A stretch of DNA of 64,000 nucleotides from Halobacillus sp. A1 (GTDB lineage: Bacteria; Bacillota; Bacilli; Bacillales; Halobacillaceae): contig NZ_JAIZEN010000005.1 in assembly GCF_024189295.1 (NCBI RefSeq), positions 124,001-188,000 on the forward strand, given 5' to 3'. Positions 26,477 to 36,053 of the stretch are shown here, one piece after another (within the stretch, counting starts at the first letter, position 1; each line of letters opens with the position of its first letter). Both the position numbers and the translations under genes were made by a program. The notes beneath the pieces were generated by a model, which was not told the origin of the DNA, made no database searches, and saw nothing but the letters and a program-made list of their open reading frames with translations.

Positions 26477-27262
26477 ATGCTCGATTACATAAGTGCAATA
26501 AATCTTCCAGCATTTTTACTTATATTCGTAAGGGTCACTTCATTTTTCGTTACACTGCCGATCTTTTCATATCGTAATCTTCCTACCCAGCACAAGGTTG
26601 GATTCAGCTTTTTCTTAGCGGCGTTAATGTACTTTACAGTTGATATTCCAGACTTGGCAGTGGATGAGAATTACTTTTTACTCCTATTCAAAGAAGCGGC
26701 TGTAGGAATTTCCGTTGGTTTATTAGCTTATATTATTTTAGCAGCGATTCAAATTGCTGGAGGGCTGATAGATTTCCAGATGGGTTTTGCCATAGCGAAC
26801 GTGATCGATCCTCAAACCGGAGCACAGAGCCCTTTGATCGGTCAATATATGTACATTATCACTCTGCTTTTCATACTAGCTGTTAACGGCCATCATCTCA
26901 TGCTGGACGGTATCTTCTACAGTTATGAATTGATCCCTTTGGACAGGCTCATCCCCCTGCAGGAAGAGTCGTGGATTCTCTACGTCGTGGATTCATTCAA
27001 CCAAATGTTTGTCATCGCTTTTTTAATGGCTGTTCCTATAGTCGGATGTCTGTTTCTGGTCGATGTCGCTTTAGGGATTATCGCTCGGACGGTCCCGCAG
27101 CTTAACGTATTTGTAGTAGGGCTGCCTTTGAAAATCTTTGTAGCATTGTTTGTACTAGTAATTGCCATGACGTTTTATATCATGCTTATCCAAAATCTAT
27201 TTGAATTGATGTTAGAAACGATGCAGGGGCTGATGCAGCTGTTTGGAGGAGACGAACCGTGA
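26477..27262 (+). CDS. fliR: Flagellar type III export gate protein FliR
   Basis: FliR completes the FliPQR gate. The 261-residue protein has about six hydrophobic segments, the FVRVTSFFVTLPIFSYRNLP start region and DFQMGFAIANVIDPQTGAQS, which is highly conserved. ATG comes two bases after fliQ. It overlaps flhB by 4 bases. Confidence 0.97.
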   Translation: MLDYISAINLPAFLLIFVRVTSFFVTLPIFSYRNLPTQHKVGFSFFLAALMYFTVDIPDLAVDENYFLLLFKEAAVGISVGLLAYIILAAIQIAGGLIDFQMGFAIANVIDPQTGAQSPLIGQYMYIITLLFILAVNGHHLMLDGIFYSYELIPLDRLIPLQEESWILYVVDSFNQMFVIAFLMAVPIVGCLFLVDVALGIIARTVPQLNVFVVGLPLKIFVALFVLVIAMTFYIMLIQNLFELMLETMQGLMQLFGGDEP

Positions 27263-28344
27263 GTTACATGAAACTGGATCTGCAATTTTTTGCGGCCGAT
27301 GAAAAAACAGAAAAAGCTACCCCTAAGAAACGTGGCGATTCCAGGAAAAAAGGTCAAGTTCCTAAAAGTCAGGATGTTAACACAGGTTTTTTACTCTTAA
27401 TGGTTTTTGGCGGATTATATTTATTTGGCGGTCAGATGCAGGTGTCGTTAACAGAGATGTACAGTAAAACCTTTCAGGAGTACATTCACTGGGAGCTTAC
27501 AACAGAAAGTACAGCTGCCGTCTTCCTGGAAATAACCGTAGAAATGGCAAAAATTCTTGCTCCCATCATGGGGATAGCGATCGTTGCCGGTATTGCCTCA
27601 AACCTGGTTCAAATCGGGATTTTATTCACTGGAGAGCCTATGAAGTTCGACTTAAAAAAAATGGATCCGATCAAAGGGGCCAAAAGAATCTTTTCGGCAA
27701 GAGCGATCGTTGAGCTTATTAAATCATTATTGAAGATCTCAATTGTAGGTTTGATCACATTTGCGATCATTTGGGTCAATAAAGACCAGATGATGCTTAT
27801 GTCTCAGAAATCTGTTGAAGATGCTCTCGTGTTTTTTGGAAACATAACAATTATCATGGGTCTGGCATCGGGTTTAGCTCTCCTGATGCTTTCCACATTG
27901 GATTATGTCTATCAACGATATGATCACGAGAAAAATATCAGGATGTCCAAAAAAGATTTGAAAGATGAGCATAAAAACATCGAGGGTGACCCGTTAATTA
28001 AATCAAAAATCAAAGAGAAGCAGCGTCAAATGTCCGCAGCCAGAATGATGAGTGAAGTTCCAGACGCAGATGTCGTCATTACGAACCCCACTCACTTTGC
28101 CATTGCGGTCAAATACGATGAGAAGGTGTCGGACGCGCCTATCGTCGTAGCAAAAGGCGTGGATTTTGTCGCTCAAAAGATCAAAGAGGTAGCAAAAGCT
28201 AACGAAGTGATGATGGTTGAAAACCGCCCATTGGCACGAGCTCTGTATCAGAGTTCAGAATTAGATCGACCGATAGATGAACAATTTTTTAAAGCGGTAG
28301 CTGAAATATTAGCTTACGTGTATCGACTGGAGAAAAAAGTGTAG
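27259..28344 (+). CDS. flhB: Flagellar export switch protein FlhB
   Basis: FlhB controls the change from hook-type to filament-type export by autocleavage. The 361-residue protein has the N-terminal LDLQFFAADEKTEKATPKKR signature, four membrane segments and a cytoplasmic domain with the self-cleaving NPTH motif in VVITNPTHFAIAVKYDE. The GTG start at 27259 lies 8 bases after GGAGGA; ATG 27268 is an alternative. The start overlaps the fliR stop. Confidence 0.97.
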   Translation: MSYMKLDLQFFAADEKTEKATPKKRGDSRKKGQVPKSQDVNTGFLLLMVFGGLYLFGGQMQVSLTEMYSKTFQEYIHWELTTESTAAVFLEITVEMAKILAPIMGIAIVAGIASNLVQIGILFTGEPMKFDLKKMDPIKGAKRIFSARAIVELIKSLLKISIVGLITFAIIWVNKDQMMLMSQKSVEDALVFFGNITIIMGLASGLALLMLSTLDYVYQRYDHEKNIRMSKKDLKDEHKNIEGDPLIKSKIKEKQRQMSAARMMSEVPDADVVITNPTHFAIAVKYDEKVSDAPIVVAKGVDFVAQKIKEVAKANEVMMVENRPLARALYQSSELDRPIDEQFFKAVAEILAYVYRLEKKV

Positions 28345-28363
28345 TACTCAAGGAGTGACCCAA

Positions 28364-30394
28364 ATGTCAGCAAGAGATTTATCCGTATTATTAGGCGTAA
28401 TATTAATTATCATTATGCTTGTTATACCACTTCCTGGGTGGCTTCTTAGCTTTTTAATTTTAATCAACATTACTTTAGCTCTTATCGTCATATTAGTATC
28501 TATGAATATGGAAGAAGCGTTACAATTTGCTGTTTTCCCTACATTATTATTGTTGTTGACTTTGTTCCGTCTTGGATTGAATGTGTCGACCACAAGATCG
28601 ATATTATCTGAAGCTGACGCAGGAGGAGTAGTAGAAACTTTCGGTACTTTTGTAATCGGCGGAAATCCTCTAGTCGGTTTTGTTGTATTCATAATTCTTG
28701 TCATTATTCAGTTTCTAGTGATTACAAAAGGAGCCGAAAGGGTGTCGGAAGTCGCCGCTCGTTTTACTCTTGATGCTATGCCCGGGAAGCAAATGAGCAT
28801 AGATGCAGATTTGAACGCTGGTATGATAAATGAGCACCAGGCAAAAGACAGAAGAGAAAAAATTGAAAATGAAGCGGATTTTTATGGTGCGATGGATGGC
28901 GCAAGTAAGTTTGTTAAAGGTGATGCGATCGCCGGCATCATTATCGTTCTTATGAATATCATTTTTGGACTGATCATCGGTATGGCTCAGATGGGAATGT
29001 CTTTTAATGAAGCTATTGATACATATATGAGGCTGACGGTAGGGGACGGACTTGTCAGTCAGATTCCGGCACTGCTTATTTCAACTGCTACAGGGATAGT
29101 TGTCACTAGAGTTGCTTCACAAGGAAACCTTGGTTCAGATGTGACAAGCCAGCTGTTAAGATACCCTAAGTTACTTTATATAGCGGGCGGTACGATATTT
29201 CTACTCGGCCTTACACCTATTCCGTTTTTCTTAACCACTTTAATAGCTTCTGTTCTTATATTCGGAGGGTTCTGGTTATCTAGAGAAAGTCAAGAGCCAG
29301 AACATGAAGAACCGGAGGAAGAGGATGAAGCTCAAAGCGATCAAATGAAGTCTCCTGAAAATGTAGTTAATCTAATCAGTATGGACCCGGTAGAATTTGA
29401 ATTCGGCTATGCTTTGATTCCCATAGCTGATACTAGTCAAGGAGGCGACTTGCTTGACCGTATTGTCATGATCCGTCGTCAGCTGGCGATAGAGCTCGGA
29501 ATAGTGATTCCTGTTGTGAGAATTCGAGACAACATACAATTGGGGCCTAACGAATACCGATTAAAAATAAAAGGGGAGCAAGTGGCAAAAGGAGAACTGC
29601 TCCTCGATCAATATTTAACGATGAGTCCTGGAATGGATGATGGAGAAATTGAAGGGATCGAGACGACAGAACCTGCTTTTGGGTTACCGGCTAAATGGAT
29701 TACAGAAGATCTTAAAGATGAAGCCGAACTGTCAGGATATACGGTAGTTGATCCTCCTTCCGTTGTTTCCACACATATTACAGAAGTGATTAAGAGGAAC
29801 GCTCATAAACTCTTAGGGCGCCAGGAAACACAGCAATTGATCGATCACCTTAAGCAATCCTATCCGATTCTCGTAGATGAAGTCACTCCTGAACAGCTTT
29901 CTATCGGTGATGTGCAAAAAGTTTTAGCGAAATTACTAAAAGAAAATGTCTCCATTAAAAATTTACCCGTAATTTTCGAGACACTCGCAGACTTCGGGAA
30001 AATGACAAACGATTCGGATCTTCTGGCTGAATATGCCAGGCAGGCATTGGCTTCGCAAATTACGAACCAATATCAGAAGGAAGACCAAAGCATGAGGGTC
30101 ATAACGATATCAGGTAAAGTTGAAAAGTTAATTGCAGATCATATTCAGCAAACAGAACATGGCAATTACTTATCTTTGGATCCCGATTCACAACAAACCA
30201 TCTTAAAGGCCGTTTCTGAACAAGTAGATCAAGTATCTCTTCAAGAAGAACATGCCATTCTGCTTTGCTCACCAGCCGTGAGAATGTATCTAAAACAACT
30301 GGTGGAAAGATTTTTTCCACAGGTCATTGTTTTATCATATAACGAGCTCGATCCAAACGTCGAAGTAGAAAGTGTAGGGGTGGTGAACGGTTAA
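28364..30394 (+). CDS. flhA: Flagellar export gate protein FlhA
   Basis: FlhA is the nonameric export gate that docks chaperone-substrate pairs. The 676-residue protein has about eight membrane segments in the first 300 residues, the FHIPEP-family block DADLNAGMINEHQAKDRREK and ENEADFYGAMDGASKFVKGD, an acidic linker (EEPEEEDEAQSD) and a long cytoplasmic domain. ATG 28364 follows AAGGAGTG; GTG 28355 overlaps that site. Its stop shares bases with the flhF start (TAATG). Confidence 0.97.
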   Translation: MSARDLSVLLGVILIIIMLVIPLPGWLLSFLILINITLALIVILVSMNMEEALQFAVFPTLLLLLTLFRLGLNVSTTRSILSEADAGGVVETFGTFVIGGNPLVGFVVFIILVIIQFLVITKGAERVSEVAARFTLDAMPGKQMSIDADLNAGMINEHQAKDRREKIENEADFYGAMDGASKFVKGDAIAGIIIVLMNIIFGLIIGMAQMGMSFNEAIDTYMRLTVGDGLVSQIPALLISTATGIVVTRVASQGNLGSDVTSQLLRYPKLLYIAGGTIFLLGLTPIPFFLTTLIASVLIFGGFWLSRESQEPEHEEPEEEDEAQSDQMKSPENVVNLISMDPVEFEFGYALIPIADTSQGGDLLDRIVMIRRQLAIELGIVIPVVRIRDNIQLGPNEYRLKIKGEQVAKGELLLDQYLTMSPGMDDGEIEGIETTEPAFGLPAKWITEDLKDEAELSGYTVVDPPSVVSTHITEVIKRNAHKLLGRQETQQLIDHLKQSYPILVDEVTPEQLSIGDVQKVLAKLLKENVSIKNLPVIFETLADFGKMTNDSDLLAEYARQALASQITNQYQKEDQSMRVITISGKVEKLIADHIQQTEHGNYLSLDPDSQQTILKAVSEQVDQVSLQEEHAILLCSPAVRMYLKQLVERFFPQVIVLSYNELDPNVEVESVGVVNG

Positions 30395-31497
30395 TGAAGG
30401 TTAAAAAATTCCAGGCTTCAACGATGCCGGAGGCTGTGAAAAAAGTGAAGAAAAGTCTAGGGCAGGATGCCGTGATATTAAATAGTAAAGAAATTAAAGT
30501 GGGCGGCTTTCTTGGGATGTTTAAAAAGCGGAATATTGAGGTCATTGCTGCTATTGACTCCGTTCAGCCGGTAACTTCAGATTCCGAGCGAAAACCAGCC
30601 ATCGATATAAAAAAGAAAGAAGTTCCTTCACATAATGATAGTGAAGTTATGCGAGAGCTTAAACAGTTGAAAACGATGATACAGCAACAGTCAGTGAACG
30701 ATTTAACGATACTGGATAAGCTGGCTGCTCATTTGATTAGTCAAGAGATAGACAGTCAGATAGTAGATGATCTCGTAAGTACTTTAAAAGGTGAAGGCTT
30801 ACAAGAGACTGAAGGATTGGATGCTTCTAGTCTTGAGTTAAATATTAAGGAGTACTTTGAGAATAAAGTTGCACATCTACCGGTCGGAAGCCCGGCTTTT
30901 GTTAAAAAGTATGTCCACTTAGTCGGCCCCACAGGCGTAGGGAAAACCACTACTTTGGCTAAACTAGCTGCAGACGCTGTATTGAATAGAAATCAAAAAG
31001 TAGCATTCATAACGACTGATACTTACCGGATCGCTGCTATCGATCAATTGAGAACGTACGCTAAACTATTAAATATTCCTTTAGAGGTCGCATATAATTT
31101 TGAGGATTATATGAGTGCACGGGAGAAATTCGCAAGGTATGATCTCGTATTGATCGATACAGCAGGCAGAAACTTTAGAGAGGCCCATTATATCCAAGAA
31201 CTTGAAAGGGTTTTACAGTTCAATGAAGATACGGAAACCTACTTAGTTCTCTCTCTTGCGTCAAAATATGAGGACATGAAAGAAATATTCCTTCAGTTCA
31301 ACAAAATACCAATTCACCAGTTTATTTTTACGAAAAAAGATGAAACAGCTAAAGTGGGTGCAGCCCTCAGCCTGTCGATTAACAACCAGATAGGAATTGC
31401 GTATGTAACCTACGGTCAGGACGTACCTGATGATATTTCTCAGGCGGATGTCAGCCAGCTGATTGCATCGGTAACAGAAGGTCTGCCTCATGAATGA
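30394..31497 (+). CDS. flhF: SRP-type GTPase FlhF
   Basis: FlhF marks the site of flagellar assembly. The 367-residue protein has an N-terminal basic region (STMPEAVKKVKKSLGQDAVIL), an N-domain and a G-domain with [40 protein letters not shown] and TKKDETAKVGAALSL, in the order of the SRP GTPases. ATG overlaps the flhA stop. It is followed by its regulator flhG with an 8-base overlap. Confidence 0.97.
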   Translation: MKVKKFQASTMPEAVKKVKKSLGQDAVILNSKEIKVGGFLGMFKKRNIEVIAAIDSVQPVTSDSERKPAIDIKKKEVPSHNDSEVMRELKQLKTMIQQQSVNDLTILDKLAAHLISQEIDSQIVDDLVSTLKGEGLQETEGLDASSLELNIKEYFENKVAHLPVGSPAFVKKYVHLVGPTGVGKTTTLAKLAADAVLNRNQKVAFITTDTYRIAAIDQLRTYAKLLNIPLEVAYNFEDYMSAREKFARYDLVLIDTAGRNFREAHYIQELERVLQFNEDTETYLVLSLASKYEDMKEIFLQFNKIPIHQFIFTKKDETAKVGAALSLSINNQIGIAYVTYGQDVPDDISQADVSQLIASVTEGLPHE

Positions 31498-32341
31498 TCA
31501 AGCTGCCAGTCTCAGGAGACGTTTAAAACATCAAACCGTTAAGGCTGAAGCTAAAACTATTGCCGTCGCCAGCGGTAAGGGAGGCGTAGGTAAGTCGACT
31601 CTCACAATTAATTTCGCATTAAAACTGATCAAGCAAGGAAACAATGTATTAATTATAGATTTAGACATCGGAATGGGAAATATAGATATCCTGCTTGGTG
31701 TTACGCCCAAATACTCGTTTACAGACTTGTTCGAAAGTCATATGACAATCTTTGACATTATTGAAAGAGGGCCACTGTCGGTGTCCTATATAGCCGGAGG
31801 GTCAGGTTTAGCCAGTATTTTTAGTATGGGCGATGAGAAATTTTCTTATTTTCAAAGTGAGTACCAGCAATTAGCCAAAGCTTTTGACTACATTCTTTTT
31901 GATATGGGAGCCGGTGTGACCCCTGACAGTCTCAAACATATGATAGCTGCTGAGGAAGTTATTCTTGTGACCACTCCTGAACCTACTTCGTTGACGGATG
32001 CCTATTCCTTGCTTAAGCATTTAGTGCGCGAAGATCCAGATGTTGAAGTGCAGGTACTCACCAACAGAGCTATGAATGAACAGTCAGCTATTCATACATA
32101 TGAACGGCTGGAAAATGCAGCAAATAAATTTTTAGGCAAAAAAATAAACCTTCTGGGAGCTATTCCAGAGGATCGGCACGTATTCGATAGTGTACTGAAA
32201 CAAGTTCCTTTTACCCTTGAAAGTCCTAAATGCAAGGCTAGTAAGTCTATGGATGAGTTGGTCAATCAATATTTGAAAATCCCCTCCAGAAAAAATGAAT
32301 CCTTCTTGGAGAAGCTTAGGCGTTTGGTTCAAGAGAGGTGA
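31490..32341 (+). CDS. flhG: MinD-like ATPase FlhG (YlxH)
   Basis: FlhG stimulates FlhF and controls flagellar number and position. The 283-residue protein has an N-terminal DQAASLRRRLK activator helix, the deviant Walker A KGGVGKST, DLDIGMGNIDILLG (switch I), FDMGAGVTPDS (switch II) and a C-terminal amphipathic helix FLEKLRRLVQER that would bind the membrane. ATG overlaps the flhF end. Confidence 0.96.
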   Translation: MNDQAASLRRRLKHQTVKAEAKTIAVASGKGGVGKSTLTINFALKLIKQGNNVLIIDLDIGMGNIDILLGVTPKYSFTDLFESHMTIFDIIERGPLSVSYIAGGSGLASIFSMGDEKFSYFQSEYQQLAKAFDYILFDMGAGVTPDSLKHMIAAEEVILVTTPEPTSLTDAYSLLKHLVREDPDVEVQVLTNRAMNEQSAIHTYERLENAANKFLGKKINLLGAIPEDRHVFDSVLKQVPFTLESPKCKASKSMDELVNQYLKIPSRKNESFLEKLRRLVQER

Positions 32342-32349
32342 ATGAACTC

Positions 32350-33420
32350 ATGCATAAAATTAAAGTTTTGGTTGTAGACGATTCAGCTTTCATGCGAAAA
32401 ATGCTGTCAGAGATTCTGAACGCAGATATACGTATTGAAGTAGTAGGGACAGCGAGGGATGGTTCTGATGGGATTTCAAAAGCTGAAGCTCTAAAACCGG
32501 ATGTTATGACGTTAGATATTGAGATGCCTAAAATGGACGGCTTAGAAGCTTTGAAAATATTGATGAGAGAAAACCCTCTTCCAGTTGTGATGGTTTCCAG
32601 TTTAACGGCGAAGGGAGCAGACAGCACAATAAAAGCTATGGAACTTGGTGCCGTCGATTTTGTACTTAAACCGTCTGGTTCGATTTCACTGGATATACAT
32701 AAAGTTGAACATTCGATTGTAAGAAAAGTGATTGCCGTCAGTAAATCAAAAATGACTGCGACTGTCACACCAGCTTGTCCCCCCTTGTTAACAACTAAAA
32801 TTAAGAATAATAAGGATTCGATTATAGCTATAGGAACATCGACTGGCGGTCCGCGTGCGTTACAAAAGGTTATAGGTGGATTACCCGCAGATTTGAATGT
32901 ACCGGTATTGGTTGTCCAGCATATGCCGGCACGCTTCACAAGCTCTCTGGCAAAAAGGCTGAACGGGATTTCATCGGCTATTGTAAAAGAAGCAGTTCAT
33001 GCAGAAGTCTTAGAGAATGGTGTTGTATATATCGCTCCAGGCGATTTTCATATGGGAGTCATCTATGAAGCAGGCACTTATAAAGTCCATCTTGAAAATA
33101 GTGACCCTATTATAGGGCATCGGCCTTCTGTGAATCACCTTTTTGAATCCCTCTCTCATTTAGATCTTCATACCGTTGCCGCAGTGATGACCGGAATGGG
33201 AGCGGATGGGACAGAGGGTTTAATTAAAATGAAAAAACGAAATTCTTCATGCTATGTCATTGCAGAATCAGAAGAAACTTCTATTGTATTTGGCATGCCT
33301 AAGGCTGTAATCAAATCTAAACTTGCTAATGAAGTAGCGCCCGTAAATAAAATAAGTGAAAGTATTATGCAAGCTATTTCCAGGCAGGAGGGTGCATCAT
33401 GGACACGAATCAATATTTAG
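32350..33420 (+). CDS. cheB: Chemotaxis methylesterase CheB
   Basis: CheB removes methyl groups from chemoreceptors when phosphorylated by CheA. The 356-residue protein has a receiver domain (Asp56 in DVMTLDIEMPKMDG, Lys in DFVLKPSGS) and a methylesterase domain with the catalytic Ser in GTSTGGPRAL, His in VQHMPARFTSSLAKRL and Asp in MTGMGADGTEGL. ATG 32350 lies 9 bases after GAGGTGA. No receptor gene is in the window. Confidence 0.97.
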   Translation: MHKIKVLVVDDSAFMRKMLSEILNADIRIEVVGTARDGSDGISKAEALKPDVMTLDIEMPKMDGLEALKILMRENPLPVVMVSSLTAKGADSTIKAMELGAVDFVLKPSGSISLDIHKVEHSIVRKVIAVSKSKMTATVTPACPPLLTTKIKNNKDSIIAIGTSTGGPRALQKVIGGLPADLNVPVLVVQHMPARFTSSLAKRLNGISSAIVKEAVHAEVLENGVVYIAPGDFHMGVIYEAGTYKVHLENSDPIIGHRPSVNHLFESLSHLDLHTVAAVMTGMGADGTEGLIKMKKRNSSCYVIAESEETSIVFGMPKAVIKSKLANEVAPVNKISESIMQAISRQEGASWTRINI

Positions 33421-35396
33421 AGATTTTCATTGATGAAAGTAATGAACATTTACAATCCATAAATGATCAGCTGTTGGAATTAGAAAAAAATCCGAACGAT
33501 CTTGCTATAGTTGGTGAGATTTTCAGGTCAGCACATACGTTGAAAGGCATGTCCGCGACGATGGGTTATCAAGATCTTTCCAATCTTACTCATAAGATGG
33601 AAAACGTACTCGATGGCGTTCGAAATGATCAGATTCAAGTGGATTCTGATATGCTCGACATTGTTTTTGACTCAGTCGATGATCTAGAAGCCATGGTACT
33701 GGATATCTCCAAAGGAGGAAACGGGGCTCGTGATGTTAGTCGTGTAGTCGATCTTCTGCAAGCAGTTGAGCTTGGTCACGTCCTTAAAGACCGTGAAGAG
33801 CAAGAAGATCATAGTGGGAATTCTGATGACATTCAGCTGGATGAATTTACAAGAGCGGTATTAGAGCAATCCGCAGAGCAGGGATTAAACAATTTTCAAG
33901 TGGAAGTCTATTTAAATGAAGATTGTCTTCTAAAAGCTGCACGTGTCTATATGGTTTTTGACGTTTTGGAACAAATAGGAGAAGTAGTCAAATCCCAGCC
34001 TTCAGCAGAAACACTCGAAAACGAAGAGTTCGATCATAGCTTCAAAGTACTTTTTGTTACCGAAGAAGATGAGGAAGAAATTGCGGGAAGAATAAATAAA
34101 ATTTCTGAAATCAAACAGGTGAAGGTATCGACCTATTCTATAGATAAAGACGAATCTCACTCAGAACCTGAAATTGAACAAAAACAAAATATAAATGAAG
34201 ACGAAAAACAAGAGATTGCAGACAAAGGATATAAAGGAAAGCAGACTGCCAATAAAACGATCAGAGTCAATATAGACAGACTAGATGTTCTCATGAATCT
34301 ATTTGAGGAACTCGTGATTGATCGTGGGCGGTTGGAGCAAATTGCTGCTGAGATTAATCATTTAGAATTGAATGATACCGTGGAAAGAATGACCAGGGTC
34401 TCGGGGGATTTGCAGAATATTATCCTGAATATGCGCATGGTACCAATCGAACAAGTGTTCAATAGATTCCCGAGGATGGTACGACAGCTTTCAAAGGATT
34501 TAAACAAAAATATAGATTTAAGAATCATAGGTGAAGAAACGGAGCTTGATAGGACCGTCATTGATGAAATAGGTGACCCGCTCGTCCACTTAATACGAAA
34601 TGCCATCGATCATGGTATAGAACGCCCGGAAGAAAGGTTAGCACGAGGAAAAGAAGCTAAGGGGAATATCGAATTAAGAGCGTACCATAATGGAAATCAC
34701 GTGTTTATAGAAATAGTAGACGACGGAGCGGGGATTGACCGCGAAAAAGTTTTGGGAAAAGCTTTATCGAACCAGGTAGTTACTAGGGAACAGGCTGAAA
34801 AACTGACCGACAAAGAAGTGTACGAATTAATAATGGCTAGTGGTTTTTCAACAGCAGACATTATTTCTGACGTTTCTGGTCGAGGGGTTGGTTTAGATGT
34901 CGTGAAGAACACAATTGAATCTTTAGGAGGAAATATAGCGATAGACTCTGAATTAGGGAAAGGCAGTATGTTCTCAATTCAGCTCCCGCTGACTTTATCC
35001 ATCATCTCAGTCATGTTGGTGGAAATTCAAAAAGAGAAGTATGCCATTCCTTTATCATCAATTATAGAGACAGCGATCGTAAAAAAAGAGGAGATCCTTA
35101 GAGCACATAATAAAGAAGTCATAGATTTTCGAGGGAAATTAGTTCCGCTTGTTTTTTTGAAAGACATCTTCAACGTTCCTCTTGAGTTAGAAGATCGAGA
35201 TTACTATTCACTTGTAATTGCGAGGAAAGGCGATAAAATGGCGGGTTTTGTCGTAGATTCGTTCATAGGCCAGCAAGAAGTCGTTCTAAAGTCCCTTGGA
35301 GGTTATCTGTCGGGCGTTTTCGCTATTTCAGGGGCGACAATTTTAGGAGATGGACAAGTTGCTTTAATTTTAGATTCTAATGCTTTGATCAAGTAA
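33399..35396 (+). CDS. cheA: Chemotaxis histidine kinase CheA
   Basis: CheA phosphorylates CheY and CheB in response to receptors. The 665-residue protein has P1 with phospho-acceptor His46 in FRSAHTLKGMSATMG, a P2 CheY-binding region (residues about 155-250), an acidic linker, the P3 dimer helix pair, the P4 HATPase (HLIRNAIDHGIE, DDGAGID, GRGVGLDVV, GKGSMFSIQLPLTL) and the CheW-like P5 domain. All parts are intact. ATG follows AGGAGGG and overlaps cheB by 22 bases. Confidence 0.98.
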   Translation: MDTNQYLEIFIDESNEHLQSINDQLLELEKNPNDLAIVGEIFRSAHTLKGMSATMGYQDLSNLTHKMENVLDGVRNDQIQVDSDMLDIVFDSVDDLEAMVLDISKGGNGARDVSRVVDLLQAVELGHVLKDREEQEDHSGNSDDIQLDEFTRAVLEQSAEQGLNNFQVEVYLNEDCLLKAARVYMVFDVLEQIGEVVKSQPSAETLENEEFDHSFKVLFVTEEDEEEIAGRINKISEIKQVKVSTYSIDKDESHSEPEIEQKQNINEDEKQEIADKGYKGKQTANKTIRVNIDRLDVLMNLFEELVIDRGRLEQIAAEINHLELNDTVERMTRVSGDLQNIILNMRMVPIEQVFNRFPRMVRQLSKDLNKNIDLRIIGEETELDRTVIDEIGDPLVHLIRNAIDHGIERPEERLARGKEAKGNIELRAYHNGNHVFIEIVDDGAGIDREKVLGKALSNQVVTREQAEKLTDKEVYELIMASGFSTADIISDVSGRGVGLDVVKNTIESLGGNIAIDSELGKGSMFSIQLPLTLSIISVMLVEIQKEKYAIPLSSIIETAIVKKEEILRAHNKEVIDFRGKLVPLVFLKDIFNVPLELEDRDYYSLVIARKGDKMAGFVVDSFIGQQEVVLKSLGGYLSGVFAISGATILGDGQVALILDSNALIK

Positions 35397-35429
35397 TCGC
35401 GTTCTATATTTATAGAAGGAGGTAAAGTA

Positions 35430-35900
35430 ATGACTCAAGAACCTGATAAGACGATAAAGGTGATCGTTTTCCAGTTGGAAAATGAAGAGTATGCCATTCC
35501 TGTGCATCAAGTGGGATCCATAGAACGGATCATGCCAATTACGAGAGTCCCCGGAACTGCTGAATTTGTGGAAGGGGTCATTAATCTACGAGGTGTAGTT
35601 ACGCCGATTCTTGACCTTAGAAAAAGATTCTCCCAGAAAAACTATGAAATGGAAGAAAGTACTCGCATAATCATTACAATCATTGACGAAATGGATGTCG
35701 GACTAATAGTAGATTCAGCTAATGACGTACTTGATATTGAAGAGGAATCAATAGAACCTCCACCTCAAGTTATAGGAGCTGTGGAAGATGAATATGTGAG
35801 CGGAGTTGCAAAGCTTGATAAGCGTCTATTAATTCTATTGAATTTATCCAGGGTGCTTTCTTCTAGTGAGGTAAGAGAACTTTACGACATGGAAGGATGA
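35430..35900 (+). CDS. cheW: Chemotaxis coupling protein CheW
   Basis: CheW links CheA to the receptors. The 156-residue protein is a single CheW domain with FQLENEEYAIPVHQVGSIER, ITRVPGTAEFVEGVINLRG and VTPILDLRKRF. ATG follows AAGGAGGTAAAG. In B. subtilis cheC follows; here only a 36-codon frame lies before cheD. Confidence 0.97.
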   Translation: MTQEPDKTIKVIVFQLENEEYAIPVHQVGSIERIMPITRVPGTAEFVEGVINLRGVVTPILDLRKRFSQKNYEMEESTRIIITIIDEMDVGLIVDSANDVLDIEEESIEPPPQVIGAVEDEYVSGVAKLDKRLLILLNLSRVLSSSEVRELYDMEG

Positions 35901-35942
35901 TAGCCGCAGTAATCATATGGCACATATGGAGGAGGAACGGTC

Positions 35943-36053
35943 ATGTTAAAGTTGTTTCCTGAACATCTTCAGTGGATGTATTTCGACTTTTTCAAGAAAC
36001 CATCTGCATCTCGTTTATTCATAGCTTCCTCTGCAGTTGTATTTTATGAGTAA
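35943..36053 (+). CDS. Small ORF (36 codons) in the place of cheC, coupled to cheD
   Basis: This frame begins ATG after a strong GGAGGAGG site and encodes MLKLFPEHLQWMYF, then a short basic and hydrophobic rest ending VVFYE. Its stop overlaps the cheD start by 8 bases. I do not recognise it as a protein. It lies exactly where cheC should begin, and its first residues (LFPEHL) are vaguely like a CheC start, so it may be a deletion scar of cheC. It may act only as a leader that brings ribosomes to cheD, whose own start has no ribosome site. Confidence 0.45.
   Translation: MLKLFPEHLQWMYFDFFKKPSASRLFIASSAVVFYE

Noticed and set aside
32316-32939. Reverse-strand frame of 207 codons opposite cheB
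   Set aside because: It is a shadow of the real cheB coding frame, which has all catalytic motifs.
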